Source: Dehalococcoidia bacterium
Lineage (GTDB): Bacteria > Chloroflexota > Dehalococcoidia > UBA2979
DNA: 64,000 bases
Reading direction: 5' to 3'
Assembly: GCA_028279505.1 (NCBI GenBank)
Contig: JANQNP010000116.1
Location: 1-64,000 of the forward strand
Part shown: piece after piece, positions 8,201-17,357 of the stretch
How positions within the stretch are numbered: the stretch's first letter is position 1
Layout: each line of letters begins with the position of its first letter
The notes under the pieces: model-generated
The model's input: the letters and a program-made list of their open reading frames with translations, nothing else
The model's database searches: none
Told to the model about the DNA's origin: nothing
Program-made: the position numbers and the translations under genes

Positions 8201-10411
8201 CTAGCCGGCGAGCGCCCGCTCGAGCCCGCCGTCGTAGGCGGCGCGAGCCTGTTCGAGGTCGAGATCGACCGGCCCGAGGCGCATCCGCTCGCCACCGACC
8301 GTGCCGAGCCGCGTGGACGGCACGCCCGCCGCTGCGGCCCGGCCTTCGAGGTCGGCCACCGCCGCCGCGTCGCTGACGGCAACGAGAAAGCGCGACTGCG
8401 TCTCGCCGAAGAGCGCGGCATCGAGGCGCGTTCCCAGCTCGACGTCGCCGGCGTCCAGACCCGCGCCGGCCGCGAGGCACATCTCCGCCGCCGCGACGGC
8501 GAGGCCGCCGTCCGCGCAGTCGTGCGCGGCGCTCAGCAGACCGGCCGCGTGCACGTCGAGCACAAACCGCTGCACCGCCGCCTCGTGGTCAAGGTCGAGC
8601 GCCGGCCGGCCGGCGAGCCGGCCGAGCGTCGCGGTCAGGTACTGCGACCCGGCCAGCGCCGCCGCCGGCTGCGCCAGCGGCGCACCGAGCAGCAGCAGCG
8701 TGTCCCCCTCGGTGGGCGTCGCGGTCAGCGTGCGGTGCACGTCATCGATCACGCCGAGCATCCCGATGCCCGGCGTCGGCAGCACCTGCCCGCTCGGCGT
8801 CTCGTTGTAGAGCGACGCGTTGCCGGAGACGACCGGCGTCCCGAGCGCCGAGCAGGCATCCGAGATCCCGAGGATCGCCTGCTCCAGCTGGTAGGCCACA
8901 TCGGGCTTCTCGGGGTTCCCGAAGTTCAGGCAGTCGGTGACCGCTGCGGGCCGCGCGCCCGTCGCCACCACGTTGCGAGCCGCCTCGGCCACCGCGATAG
9001 CGGCGCCAACGCGAGGCTCGAGGGCTACGAACCGCCCGTTGCAGTCCGTCGCGACCGAGACCCCCTTGGTCGAGCCCTTCACGCGCAGCACGGCCGCGTC
9101 GCCACCCGGCTTCACCACGGTGTTGTTCAGCACCTGGTGGTCGTACTGCCGGTAGATCGACCGGCGGCTCGCGATGTTGGTGTCGGCGAGCAGTTCGAGG
9201 AGCGCACCCGTCGGATCAGCAACGTCCGGAACCGCGTCGAGGTCCTCAGCCTGCCAGCGATCGAGCTCCGAGGGTCGAACCCCCTCGGGCGGATACATCG
9301 GCGGATCCGTGGGCACGTTGACCGGGATCCGCGCGACGACCTCGTCGCCGTCGCGGATCGTGACCATGTCGTCGTCCGTGACCGTCCCGATCACGTCCGC
9401 GTGAATCTCCCAGCGACGGAAGAGGGCAAGCACCTCATCGAGGTGTTCGCGCTTCGGGATCACGAGCATCCGCTCCTGCGACTCGGAGAGCATCACCTCG
9501 TACGGGGTCATCCCCTCCTCGCGCCGCGGCACGAGCGCGACGTCGATCTCGACCCCCGTCCCCGCCCGCTCGGCGGCCTCGACAGAGCTCGAGGTCAGCC
9601 CCGCCGCACCGAGGTCCTGCAACCCCTCGATCCAGTCGCCGTGCTCCTCCGCCAGCTCGACGCACGCCTCGAGCAGCAGCTTCTCGAGGAACGGGTTCCC
9701 CACCTGCACGGCCGGCCGGCGTTCGTCCGAGTTCTCGTCGAGTTCCACCGAGGCGAACGTGGCGCCGTGGATCCCGTCGCGCCCCGTGTCGGCCCCAACG
9801 AGGACGAGCGGGTTCCCCGGCCCCGAGGCGCTAGCCGACAGCAGGTGCTCGGTCCGCCCTACCCCGACGCACATCGCGTTGACGAGCGGGTTCCCCGAGT
9901 AGGACTCGTCGAACTGCACCTCGCCACCGACGGTCGGGACGCCAATGCAGTTGCCGTACCCGCCGATCCCGGCGACGACGCCGTTGAACAGGTGCCGGTT
10001 CGTCGGGTCGGTCAGCGGCCCGAATCGCAATGAATCGAGGAGCGCAACCGGCCGCATCCCCATCGCGAAGATGTCGCGGAGGATCCCGCCGACGCCGGTG
10101 GCCGCCCCTTCGTACGGCTCGATCGCGGACGGGTGGTTGTGCGACTCCATCTTGAAGACGGCGCACCAGCCATCCCCGAGGTCGATCGCCCCGGCGTTCT
10201 CCTCGCCGACCTTCGTGAGGACGAACGGGCCCTCGGTCGGGAAGTGGTGGAACAGCGGCCGCGAGTGCTTGTAGCCGCAATGCTCGGACCAGAGCGCGCC
10301 CACGATCCCGAGCTCCACCTCGGTCGGCTCGCGGTCGAGCATGTCGAGGAGCCGCTCGTACTCGGCGCGCGACATCGCCACCTGGTCGAGCGTGTGGTCG
10401 TCGACGGGCAT
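8201..10411 (-). CDS. purL: Phosphoribosylformylglycinamidine synthase subunit PurL (short type)
   Basis: Catalyses the fourth step of de novo purine synthesis, making FGAM from FGAR with ATP and ammonia from PurQ. 736 residues, the usual length of the small PurL that needs PurS and PurQ. Motifs include LWSEHCGYKHSRP at the N-terminus, KMESHNHPSAIEPYEGAATG (substrate/ATP site), and GDAAVLRVKGSTKG. Upstream on the same strand are the DUF4389 gene and purQ. No purS is present in the window. Confidence 0.97.
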   Translation of the reverse strand: MPVDDHTLDQVAMSRAEYERLLDMLDREPTEVELGIVGALWSEHCGYKHSRPLFHHFPTEGPFVLTKVGEENAGAIDLGDGWCAVFKMESHNHPSAIEPYEGAATGVGGILRDIFAMGMRPVALLDSLRFGPLTDPTNRHLFNGVVAGIGGYGNCIGVPTVGGEVQFDESYSGNPLVNAMCVGVGRTEHLLSASASGPGNPLVLVGADTGRDGIHGATFASVELDENSDERRPAVQVGNPFLEKLLLEACVELAEEHGDWIEGLQDLGAAGLTSSSVEAAERAGTGVEIDVALVPRREEGMTPYEVMLSESQERMLVIPKREHLDEVLALFRRWEIHADVIGTVTDDDMVTIRDGDEVVARIPVNVPTDPPMYPPEGVRPSELDRWQAEDLDAVPDVADPTGALLELLADTNIASRRSIYRQYDHQVLNNTVVKPGGDAAVLRVKGSTKGVSVATDCNGRFVALEPRVGAAIAVAEAARNVVATGARPAAVTDCLNFGNPEKPDVAYQLEQAILGISDACSALGTPVVSGNASLYNETPSGQVLPTPGIGMLGVIDDVHRTLTATPTEGDTLLLLGAPLAQPAAALAGSQYLTATLGRLAGRPALDLDHEAAVQRFVLDVHAAGLLSAAHDCADGGLAVAAAEMCLAAGAGLDAGDVELGTRLDAALFGETQSRFLVAVSDAAAVADLEGRAAAAGVPSTRLGTVGGERMRLGPVDLDLEQARAAYDGGLERALAG

Positions 10412-10494
10412 CGGCGCTCCTGCCTGACGGGGAGAACCGTCAGGCTAGCACCGGCCCTCGGGAGGGTCAGTCGCGCCGCGGCGGCGGCGCGCGC

Positions 10495-11079
10495 TTAGCG
10501 CATCGAGAACGGTGGGAAGCGATCCGTCAGCAGCAGCGCGTAGGCGTTCACTCGCGCCGACCAACGGCCGACACCGACCAGGAAGTCGAACATCCCTCGC
10601 GGGTAGCGGCCGGTCACGAGAACGGCGAGCACCATCACGAAGCCCACGACGAAGGCGACCAGCTGCAGGAGAGAGAGCACGATGGCGTGCGGGATCAGGA
10701 ACAGTAGTCGCAAGAGCACGGTGAGCCGGTTGTGGTGGTCTTGCTCGTCGATCTGGAAGAGGAGTGGCTCGTACGAGTCCTCGTTCAGGCTGAACGGCGG
10801 GTAGGTGTTGTGGAACAGCGAATAGACGGTGACGTTCAGCGACCAGCGGAGATAGCCGGCCACGAAGTTGAACATCCCGCTCGGGTAGCGGGCGGTGATC
10901 AACAGCACGAACCAGGCGATGAACACCAGCACGCTGGCGATGATCTGGAGGAAGTACAGGACGATCAGATGGGGGAGCGCGAGGAGCCAGCGGATGAGGA
11001 TCATCCACCGGTTCTCACCCTCCGGATACATCACCTCGAAGCGGACCGGGTAGTCAGCAATCGCGGGTTGTGTAGCCAT
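10495..11079 (-). CDS. DUF4389 membrane protein
   Basis: 194 residues from ATG 11079, chosen because GGGAGG lies about 9 nt upstream. The protein is two similar halves. Each has a YPXRFE/NRLTV-type entry, a hydrophobic block (WLLALPHLIVLYFLQIIAS; LLFLIPHAIVLSLLQLVAF) and a repeated element RYPSGMFNF / RYPRGMFDF followed by R-W-S and YPPFS / FPPFS. This is the DUF4389 pattern; the function is unknown. It sits between purQ and purL, where a link to purine synthesis is not expected. Confidence 0.85.
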   Translation of the reverse strand: MATQPAIADYPVRFEVMYPEGENRWMILIRWLLALPHLIVLYFLQIIASVLVFIAWFVLLITARYPSGMFNFVAGYLRWSLNVTVYSLFHNTYPPFSLNEDSYEPLLFQIDEQDHHNRLTVLLRLLFLIPHAIVLSLLQLVAFVVGFVMVLAVLVTGRYPRGMFDFLVGVGRWSARVNAYALLLTDRFPPFSMR

Positions 11080-11162
11080 CAGGGCCTGCCTCCCATACGC
11101 GAAACCGCGCAGCGACTGCACAGTATCACGCTGGTCAAGGCGCTTGGGCCGATCGAGGGAGC

Positions 11163-11858
11163 CTAGGCGGGCACGAGCGAGCTGACGGCCGACTCCCAGA
11201 TCGCATTGCCGTCGTCGTTCCCGAGGAGCGCCTCACACGCTCGCTCCGGGTGAGGCATCATCCCGAGGACGTTGCCATCCTCGTTGAGGATCCCGGCGAT
11301 GTTCCGCAGCGATCCGTTCGGATTCGCCTCCGGTGTCGCCCGGCCCTCCGCATCCACGTAGCGGAAGGCGACGCGCCCGTCCACCTCGAGCATGTCGAGC
11401 GTCGCGTCGTCGGCGTAGTAGTTGCCCTCGCCGTGCGAGACCGGCACGCGCAGCGGGCGCTCCGGATCGAGGGCGCGCGTGAACGGGGAGCCGGCGCTCT
11501 CCGGCTTGAGGAGTGCGTCCTGGCAGCGGAACTGCAGGCTCGCGTTGCGCATCAACACGCCCGGCAGCAGATGCGCCTCGCAGAGGATCTGGAACCCGTT
11601 GCAGATGCCGATCACCAGGCCGCCCGCAGCGGCGTGGTCGCGTACGGCTTCCATCACCGGCGAGAAGCGAGCGATCGCCCCGCAGCGGAGATAGTCGCCG
11701 TAGGAGAAGCCCCCCGGCAGCACGATGAGCTCGTCCCGCTCGAAGCGCACCGCATCGCGGTGCCACACCCGTCGCGACTCGACGCCCACCTGTTGCAGCG
11801 CCCACTCGCAGTCGCGGTCGCTCCAGGTGCCCGGGAAGACGAGAACCGCCGCGCGCAT
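11163..11858 (-). CDS. purQ: Phosphoribosylformylglycinamidine synthase glutaminase PurQ
   Basis: Class I glutamine amidotransferase that supplies ammonia to PurL. 231 residues from ATG 11858, where GGAGG stands 5 nt upstream; the frame extends 17 codons further but without an SD. Motifs: MRAAVLVFPGTWSDRDCEW start, oxyanion LPGGFSYGDYLR, nucleophile in VIGICNGFQIL (Cys), and MMPHPERACE containing the catalytic His and Glu. Confidence 0.96.
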   Translation of the reverse strand: MRAAVLVFPGTWSDRDCEWALQQVGVESRRVWHRDAVRFERDELIVLPGGFSYGDYLRCGAIARFSPVMEAVRDHAAAGGLVIGICNGFQILCEAHLLPGVLMRNASLQFRCQDALLKPESAGSPFTRALDPERPLRVPVSHGEGNYYADDATLDMLEVDGRVAFRYVDAEGRATPEANPNGSLRNIAGILNEDGNVLGMMPHPERACEALLGNDDGNAIWESAVSSLVPA

Positions 11859-11977
11859 CGCGCCTCCAGTCGAGGGGAGTCGGTCCACCGAGGATATCTG
11901 CGACGGCACGTTCGCTCGACCCGTGCCGCTGGCAACCCGCCCCCCGAGGCCGACTCGAGGGCGGCCCCGCTCTGGGA

Positions 11978-14275
11978 CTAGCTGTCGTCTTCGCTCAGCT
12001 CCCGCGAGGGACGTTCCTCGTCCACGGTCACGGCGCGGCGCCGCTCCGGCGGCTCGATCCGGATGTCGGCTGAGTCCTCCGCGTCGGCGGCGCCGCTGGC
12101 GCCGTTCGTCGAACGCGGCGTGGCGCCGGACCGCCCGCGCGCCTCCAGCTCTCGAGGCGTGGGGTCCGGGTACTCGACACGTGGGTGGAACACCGCGGTC
12201 AGCGTCGAGACGTACGTCTCGCGCACGACGCCCAGGTCGCGCAGCGAGATCGGCGACTCATCGAACTCGCCCTCCTCGATCCGCTCGCGGAACGTGTCGC
12301 TCACGATCGTGCGAATCCGCTCCGCACTGCGATCGCCGCTGGCGCGCGTCGCCGCTTCGCAGCTGTCGGCGAGCATCACCAGCGCCGCCTCGCGCGACTG
12401 CGGGCGCGGCCCCGGGTAGCGGAACAGGTCCGGATCGATCTCCGGATCGACCTCGGAGGCGCGGCGGTAGAAGAAGCTGACGAGCCGCTTCCCATGGTGC
12501 TGTTCGATGAACTGGATCAGCACCTCGGGCAGCCCGGACTTGCGAGCCAGCTCCACGCCGCCGGTCACGTGCTGCATGATCACGCGCGTGCTCTGGAGCG
12601 GATCGAGGCCCTCGTGCGGGTTCTCGTCCGGGCCCGTGTTCTCGATGAAGAACCCCGGTGCCGTGAGCTTGCCGATGTCGTGGTAATAGGCGCCGACACG
12701 CGCGAGCAACGGGTCCGCGCCGATCCGGTCGGCGGCCCGCTCCGCGAGGTTGCCGACCAGGATCGAGTGCTGGAACGTGCCGGGCGCCTCGTCCTGCAGC
12801 CGCCGCAGCAGCGGCTGGCTGAGCTGCGCAAGCTCCATCAGCTCGACCCGGGTGATGATCCCGAACGGCCGGCTCAGCAACACGAACGCGCCGACGCCGA
12901 TCAGCGCCGACAGCAACCCGCTGGCCGAGACGGCCCCGACAAGCCACACGAGGTCGACCAGCCCGGCGTCGGAGTCGATCAGCCAGATCGGCAGCACCGC
13001 CAGTCCGGAGGCCACCGCCGCGGCGATCCCCGCCGCCAGGAAGCGCTGCAATCGGTCGGCGTTCGCCGCGACGAACACGCCCGCCAGCGAGCCGGCGATC
13101 GTTCCGAGGGCCAGTCGTGTCGTCTCGAGCTGGGAGGCCGCGCCACCGGCATCGAGGCCGGGCGCGTAGGCGCTCGTGAACACCACGATCCCCGCGAGGA
13201 TCGCCGACAGCAGGATCGCCACGCCGACGTCGAGCAGCACCGCCGCCGCGATCGGCCCGGCGGCCAGCGGCAGCGCGTGCGCGAGGAAGTGGCGATCGAG
13301 GTCGGGCGCGACGAGCGGCAGGGCGAACTTCGCGGTCGCCGCCGGCACGATCAGCAGCAGTCCAAGCAGCACGACGCGGCGCGGTCCACGCACCGAGGCC
13401 GGCCGCGCGACGGTCAGATAGCCGACGAGCGCCGCGCCCGAGAGCAACGCGATCACCGCGGTCGCGGCGATCTGCTGCGGGTCGATCCCGGTCGACCGCA
13501 GCTCCAGCTCGTCGAGCGCCTCAACGTCGGCCTCGCTGAGGACCGTGCCCTCCTCGACGACGATCTCGCCGCGCGAGAAGTCGACGAGGACCGGCGGCGT
13601 GTTCTGGCGCGCCTCGTCACGGAGGCGCTCCGTGCGTTCGCTGTCGATCGTCAGCGTCGGGACGATCAGCGGATCGATCAGCTCGCGCAGCGCGATGATC
13701 TGCGCCGCCTCGAGCGCCGGCGACAGCAGGCCGGCGGCGCGGCTCCGCGCCGACGCGACCTCGTCCTCCCCGATCGCGCCGGCGAGCGTGCTGCCCAGGG
13801 CGTTCCGCGCCTCGTCGGAGAGCGTGCGCCACTGCGCGAAGTCGGACGCAACGATCGTCGCCGCGGCGCGCTGCGACAGCTCGGTGCCGGGAATGGCGCG
13901 GACCGCGGTCTCGCGCGCGGAGGCGGAGAGGCCCGTGTCCCCTCGGAGGTCATCGATCTCCGCGAGGATCGCGTCCAGCTGCGCGAGCTGCTGGTCGCGA
14001 ACATCGGTGTCGAGGACGAGCACCTCGGCGACCTCGCTCGCTCGCTCCTCTTGGAGCTGGGCCGTGAGGATCTCGGACTCGTAGTTCGCGCCGCGCGGCG
14101 CAAGGATGTCGCGTTCGACGGTCGCCCCGACATCGAGGATCTGGCCGCCGGGGAACCACGGAAAGAGCACCGCAAACAGGAGCGCGGCAAGCAGGCCGCC
14201 GAAGAACAGCGCGGCCGGGCGTCCCTCGGCGGATGGGAGGTGCGGCAGGTGGGGACGGGCGGCTTGCTGGGACAT
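11978..14275 (-). CDS. 7TM-HD receptor-type c-di-AMP phosphodiesterase (PgpH-like)
   Basis: 765 residues. An N-terminal membrane anchor is followed by a long extracytoplasmic region (about 50-265, 7TMR-HDED), a block of seven or so TM helices (about 270-490), and a cytoplasmic HD domain with FQHSILVGNLAERAA, YYHDIGK, a distal QHHG and the late ADSCEAATR. This is the PgpH architecture, which hydrolyses c-di-AMP. A disordered acidic/basic C-terminus follows. It lies just downstream of yqeY, 31 bp away. Family is firm; the nucleotide specificity is by homology. Confidence 0.9.
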   Translation of the reverse strand: MSQQAARPHLPHLPSAEGRPAALFFGGLLAALLFAVLFPWFPGGQILDVGATVERDILAPRGANYESEILTAQLQEERASEVAEVLVLDTDVRDQQLAQLDAILAEIDDLRGDTGLSASARETAVRAIPGTELSQRAAATIVASDFAQWRTLSDEARNALGSTLAGAIGEDEVASARSRAAGLLSPALEAAQIIALRELIDPLIVPTLTIDSERTERLRDEARQNTPPVLVDFSRGEIVVEEGTVLSEADVEALDELELRSTGIDPQQIAATAVIALLSGAALVGYLTVARPASVRGPRRVVLLGLLLIVPAATAKFALPLVAPDLDRHFLAHALPLAAGPIAAAVLLDVGVAILLSAILAGIVVFTSAYAPGLDAGGAASQLETTRLALGTIAGSLAGVFVAANADRLQRFLAAGIAAAVASGLAVLPIWLIDSDAGLVDLVWLVGAVSASGLLSALIGVGAFVLLSRPFGIITRVELMELAQLSQPLLRRLQDEAPGTFQHSILVGNLAERAADRIGADPLLARVGAYYHDIGKLTAPGFFIENTGPDENPHEGLDPLQSTRVIMQHVTGGVELARKSGLPEVLIQFIEQHHGKRLVSFFYRRASEVDPEIDPDLFRYPGPRPQSREAALVMLADSCEAATRASGDRSAERIRTIVSDTFRERIEEGEFDESPISLRDLGVVRETYVSTLTAVFHPRVEYPDPTPRELEARGRSGATPRSTNGASGAADAEDSADIRIEPPERRRAVTVDEERPSRELSEDDS

Positions 14276-14306
14276 CGCGATGCGCTACGGGTTCAGACCC
14301 GCCGGA

Positions 14307-14756
14307 TCAGCCGGAGAGCAGCTCGCGAACGATGCTGTTGGCGGCGCGCCCGTCGGCGCGGCCGTCGAGCTTCTTCATCAACGGGCCCATGACCTTCCCC
14401 AGGTCGTCCAGCCCGGAGGCGCCCACCTCGGCGATCGTCTCCTCGATCAGGGCGCGCACCTCGGCCTCGCCGAGCTGCTGCGGCAGGAACGCCTCGATCA
14501 TGTCGAGCTCCTGCTGCTCGGCGGCGACGAGATCGTCGCGGCCACCCTTCTCGTACTCCTCGATCGAGTCGCGCCGCTGCTTCGCCTCCTTCTGCAGGAC
14601 CTTGATGGACTCGTCCTCGGAGAGGTCGTGTCCCGCGTCGATCCGTCCGTTCTCGAGCGCGGCCATCAGCAGCCGCATCGTGTCACGGCGCGACCGGTCG
14701 CCCGCCTTCGTGGCGGCGACCATCTCGGCACGGATCGTCTCAGCAGTGCTACTCAC
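14307..14756 (-). CDS. yqeY: GatB/YqeY domain protein
   Basis: 149-residue YqeY family protein, related to the tail of GatB. Features are the N-terminal AETIRAEMVAATKAGD, LRLLMAALEN-like helix, LQKEAKQRRDSIEEYEKGGR, EAFLPQQL, and the C-terminal GKVMGPLMKKLDGRADG. GTG start at 14756 with GGAG 5 nt upstream. rpsU-yqeY adjacency is common in bacteria, and rpsU precedes it here. Its role in tRNA or amidotransferase biology is unproven. Confidence 0.92.
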   Translation of the reverse strand: MSSTAETIRAEMVAATKAGDRSRRDTMRLLMAALENGRIDAGHDLSEDESIKVLQKEAKQRRDSIEEYEKGGRDDLVAAEQQELDMIEAFLPQQLGEAEVRALIEETIAEVGASGLDDLGKVMGPLMKKLDGRADGRAANSIVRELLSG

Positions 14757-14901
14757 GGCATCTCCGATCGATTGAGGATGCCTTCATCATAGCGACGAGG
14801 CACGGCGAGACGCGCCCGGAACAACGAGCACGTCTGATGACTGGTGAGGCGAGGAAAGCGAAGATCAGGCCTTGCGACGCTTGCGACGCGGGACGAGCGG
14901 T

Positions 14902-15114
14902 CTAGAAGAACTCGCGCCGCTTCTGCGCCTTGATGATCGACTTGCGCAGCTTGCGGCGTCGGGCCGCTTCCTTCTTCTTGCGCTTCTCTGACGGCTTCTC
15001 GTAGTACTCGTGCCGTCGCGCGGCGGTGAGGATCCCCTCAGACTGCACGCGCTTGTTGAAGCGGCGCAGCGCCGCGTCCAGCGATTCGGATTCGCCAACG
15101 GTGACTTCGGCCAC
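14902..15114 (-). CDS. rpsU: 30S ribosomal protein bS21
   Basis: Start set at GTG 15114, giving [19 protein letters not shown], the usual S21 N-terminus; GGAG lies just upstream. The body has [19 protein letters not shown] and ends KAQKRREFF, 70 residues. The frame is open for 26 more codons to a GTG at 15192, but that would add a tail unlike S21 and its codon would lie within a 10-bp hairpin, so I treat 15115-15206 as leader. Confidence 0.9.
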   Translation of the reverse strand: MAEVTVGESESLDAALRRFNKRVQSEGILTAARRHEYYEKPSEKRKKKEAARRRKLRKSIIKAQKRREFF

Positions 15115-15183
15115 GTTCTCCAGGGAACCCTTCTTCAGCGCGTCATCGACCACTGTGTCGGTCGATGCGGCGCCGATCATGGC

Positions 15184-15206
15184 GATGCGCACCGGCGGTG
15201 CGCATC
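15184..15206 (-). other. Perfect hairpin in rpsU leader
   Basis: GATGCGCACC (15184-15193) and GGTGCGCATC (15197-15206) form a 10-bp stem with a 3-nt loop, 70 nt before the preferred rpsU start. No T-tract follows. It is placed as a candidate leader element that could limit S21 synthesis. Confidence 0.4.
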
Positions 15207-15258
15207 AGCGAGCGTAGAGAGGGCCGCGCCGCGCGTCAACGCGGTCGGCCCGAGCAGA

Positions 15259-15402
15259 TTAGTCGGCGGAGGGCAGAACCTTCGGCTGGAGCTCTTCCAT
15301 ACCGCGCCCATCCACGTTCAGGTTGCAGTCGCCCGGCTTGATGCAGAGCACCTCGATGCCGGTCGACTCGTCCTTGTAGCGCTTACCCAGTGCAACGGCC
15401 AC
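15259..15402 (-). CDS. 47-residue protein, GKRY family, two cysteines
   Basis: Start GTG 15402 with GGGAGG 8 nt upstream, stop TAA. The sequence begins MAVALGKRYKDESTGIEVLC and later has PGDC, with a conserved-looking Gly/Asp turn. It resembles the next gene upstream (15421-15540) in MAxxxGKRY and a G-x-E segment, so the two are tandem paralogues. The first CxxC present in the paralogue is missing here. It resembles desulforedoxin or LysW-like small metal-binding proteins only loosely; function unknown. Confidence 0.65.
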   Translation of the reverse strand: MAVALGKRYKDESTGIEVLCIKPGDCNLNVDGRGMEELQPKVLPSAD

Positions 15403-15420
15403 GACGATATCCTCCCGCGC

Positions 15421-15540
15421 CTACAGCTGCTCGAGCGGCTCGTCGCCGCAGCGCAGTTCGCCCTCGTCTGCGCCGCGGGTCACGATGAACTCCGCGCCAC
15501 AGCTGGGGCATCGATATCGCTTGCCCGTGATCGCTGCCAT
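15421..15540 (-). CDS. 39-residue zinc-ribbon-like protein
   Basis: ATG 15540 with GGGGGAAA just upstream, stop TAG. It reads MAAITGKRYRCPSCGAEFIV and then ELRCG, so three cysteines (CPSCG and RCG) in a desulforedoxin/zinc-ribbon spacing; with only three Cys, metal binding might need a partner or dimer. It is 18 nt upstream of its paralogue and 94 nt downstream of the cytochrome c gene, so both could be the tail of the bc operon. Confidence 0.65.
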   Translation of the reverse strand: MAAITGKRYRCPSCGAEFIVTRGADEGELRCGDEPLEQL

Positions 15541-15633
15541 GTTTCCCCCGTCAATCAGTGCGGACGCTGGTGCGTCGAACGGTCAGCCTAGTGAGCGCCG
15601 CGCTCACGATCCAGAGCGGATCGGCGCATCGCG

Positions 15634-16575
15634 CTACGGTTCGTTGTTCTTCAGCCAGGTCACCAGGTCCTGGACTTCCTCGGGCGTGAGCTCCGCTCCA
15701 CCACCATAGGCAGCCATCACGGTGCCCTCGCGACCGTTGACGATCGTATCGATGTAGAAGTCGTCGGCCTCGGTCAGCGCATCTGGTGTCAGCGGCAGTC
15801 CGAGTCCGGTGATGCCCGCCCGATCGGCGCCGTGGCAAGTCGAGCAGGCTGCCAGGTAGTAGTCGCCAACCGGCATGCCCTGCACGATCGGTTCCTCGGA
15901 GCCGCCATTGTCCGGCGTCTCGCCGGGCTCGGGAGTGTCACCCGGATCCGGTGGGGTCGGAGCGGCCGCGAACGGGTCACGCTCGCGGAACGGACGGGCC
16001 GTGATCCCGTTGTACTGACCGCAGTTCTCGCTGGTCGGCGCCAGCGTACTGGCGTCCGTGACGATGATGTCCTCGCGCGTCGCCGGCGGATCTTGGTGCG
16101 AGTCCTCGTACTCGCCGATCTCGACGACCAGATCCCAGCGCCCTTCGGTGATCAGGGTGACCAGGTAGTCGATCTGCTGGTCAGTGAGTGACCCGCCAAA
16201 CTGCTCCGACCACAGCGGCATCACCGTGTTCGTGCGGCCGCAGGCGATCGAGTCGCCCAGGAAGTTCCGGATCCCGTCAGCCACGCCTTCGGCAGTCGCA
16301 TCGACGCCGAAGGCGTTCTCCTCACCCAGGATCAGGAACGCCGGCGTGTTGAGCTTGGCGCCGATCGCGCCCTCCTCAGGACCAAGTCCTTCCATCCCGT
16401 GACAGGAGCGACAGTTCTGCACGAAGATCTCGGCCCCGCGCTCGGCGAAGAGCTCGGTCTGCTCCTCGATCGCGGTTGCCTGGCGATCCGGTTCGATGAG
16501 CACGTTCCAGGCGAAGAACAGGGACACCAGGAAGAGGAGCCCGATCATCGCGTTGACCTGTTTGCTCGTGTTCAT
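15634..16575 (-). CDS. Membrane-anchored diheme cytochrome c
   Basis: 313 residues. An N-terminal TM anchor (AMIGLLFLVSLFFAWNVLI) is followed by two c-type cytochrome domains with CRSCH (about 55-59) and CSTCH (about 243-247). The domains are joined by a Pro/Asp-rich linker, and two non-heme motifs, ACGRTNTVMPLW and ENCGQY, lie between. Met in TVMPLW and VMAAYGG are likely axial ligands. It is the last main gene of the quinol-oxidising complex operon and probably takes electrons from the Rieske centre. Confidence 0.9.
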   Translation of the reverse strand: MNTSKQVNAMIGLLFLVSLFFAWNVLIEPDRQATAIEEQTELFAERGAEIFVQNCRSCHGMEGLGPEEGAIGAKLNTPAFLILGEENAFGVDATAEGVADGIRNFLGDSIACGRTNTVMPLWSEQFGGSLTDQQIDYLVTLITEGRWDLVVEIGEYEDSHQDPPATREDIIVTDASTLAPTSENCGQYNGITARPFRERDPFAAAPTPPDPGDTPEPGETPDNGGSEEPIVQGMPVGDYYLAACSTCHGADRAGITGLGLPLTPDALTEADDFYIDTIVNGREGTVMAAYGGGAELTPEEVQDLVTWLKNNEP

Positions 16576-16619
16576 GCACTCACCGTTCCGCGGACCGGAT
16601 GTCTATGCAAGATGCTCGC

Positions 16620-17306
16620 CTAGGTCGGCAGCAACGGGTGCGTCACCGCACGCTCGGGGTTGTCAGGGCCGCCGGGAGTGATGTCACCGGTCTGAACGGT
16701 GATGTTCCCGGCGTCGTCGATGTCGATCGCCATCGTGTCCATCGAGCGCGGCGCCGGACCGAAGACGCGGATACCGGACTTCGTGTAGGTCGATCCGTGG
16801 CACGGACACTGGTACCAGCCGATCTCACTCGAGATGTCGACACCCGCGGTGGGCACCCACGGCACCGTGCAGCCGAGGTGGGGGCACTTCCGCCAGAGTG
16901 CCATCAGGCCCTCGGCCCCATCGGAACCGTTCTCGGCCGTATCGGCCGGGTCGAGGTTGGCAATCCAGAACTGACCGACACCGTTCGCGATCGGTGCTGC
17001 GCCGCGCGGGAAGTCGGCGACGTTGCCGGCCGGGACCGGACCGCCGAACCCCCGCACGTTGCGCGGGTAGAAGTAGTCGAGGAACAGCGCGACACCGCCA
17101 CCGATCGTCACGCCGAGACCGGTCCAGAAGGATGCCCGCAGAAAGTTCCGGCGGGAGACATCGAGCTCGATCGGAGCAGCCTGCGTCGTCGGAACCCCCT
17201 CGGGCTCCGCGAGTTCAGTGCGACGCGACGCGAGCGCCTCGCGCCAGGCATCGGTCACCGCGGCGCTCTCCGCCGGTGCCTCTGCTTGGTCTGTCTCGTT
17301 CGCCAC
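16620..17306 (-). CDS. Rieske iron-sulfur protein of the cytochrome bc complex
   Basis: 228 residues. A cytoplasmic tail leads to a Tat-like SRRNFLRASF and one TM helix, then a Rieske fold with cluster ligands in CPHLGCTV (Cys, His) and CPCHGS (Cys, His). Disulfide cysteines are those flanking in each motif. The C-terminus ends ERAVTHPLLPT. It lies between the cytochrome b C-terminal subunit gene and the diheme cytochrome gene. Confidence 0.95.
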   Translation of the reverse strand: MANETDQAEAPAESAAVTDAWREALASRRTELAEPEGVPTTQAAPIELDVSRRNFLRASFWTGLGVTIGGGVALFLDYFYPRNVRGFGGPVPAGNVADFPRGAAPIANGVGQFWIANLDPADTAENGSDGAEGLMALWRKCPHLGCTVPWVPTAGVDISSEIGWYQCPCHGSTYTKSGIRVFGPAPRSMDTMAIDIDDAGNITVQTGDITPGGPDNPERAVTHPLLPT

Positions 17307-17357
17307 TTCGATGCTCCCTCCAGCAACCGCGCGGAGCGCGGCGGCGGGGCGGTCGTC

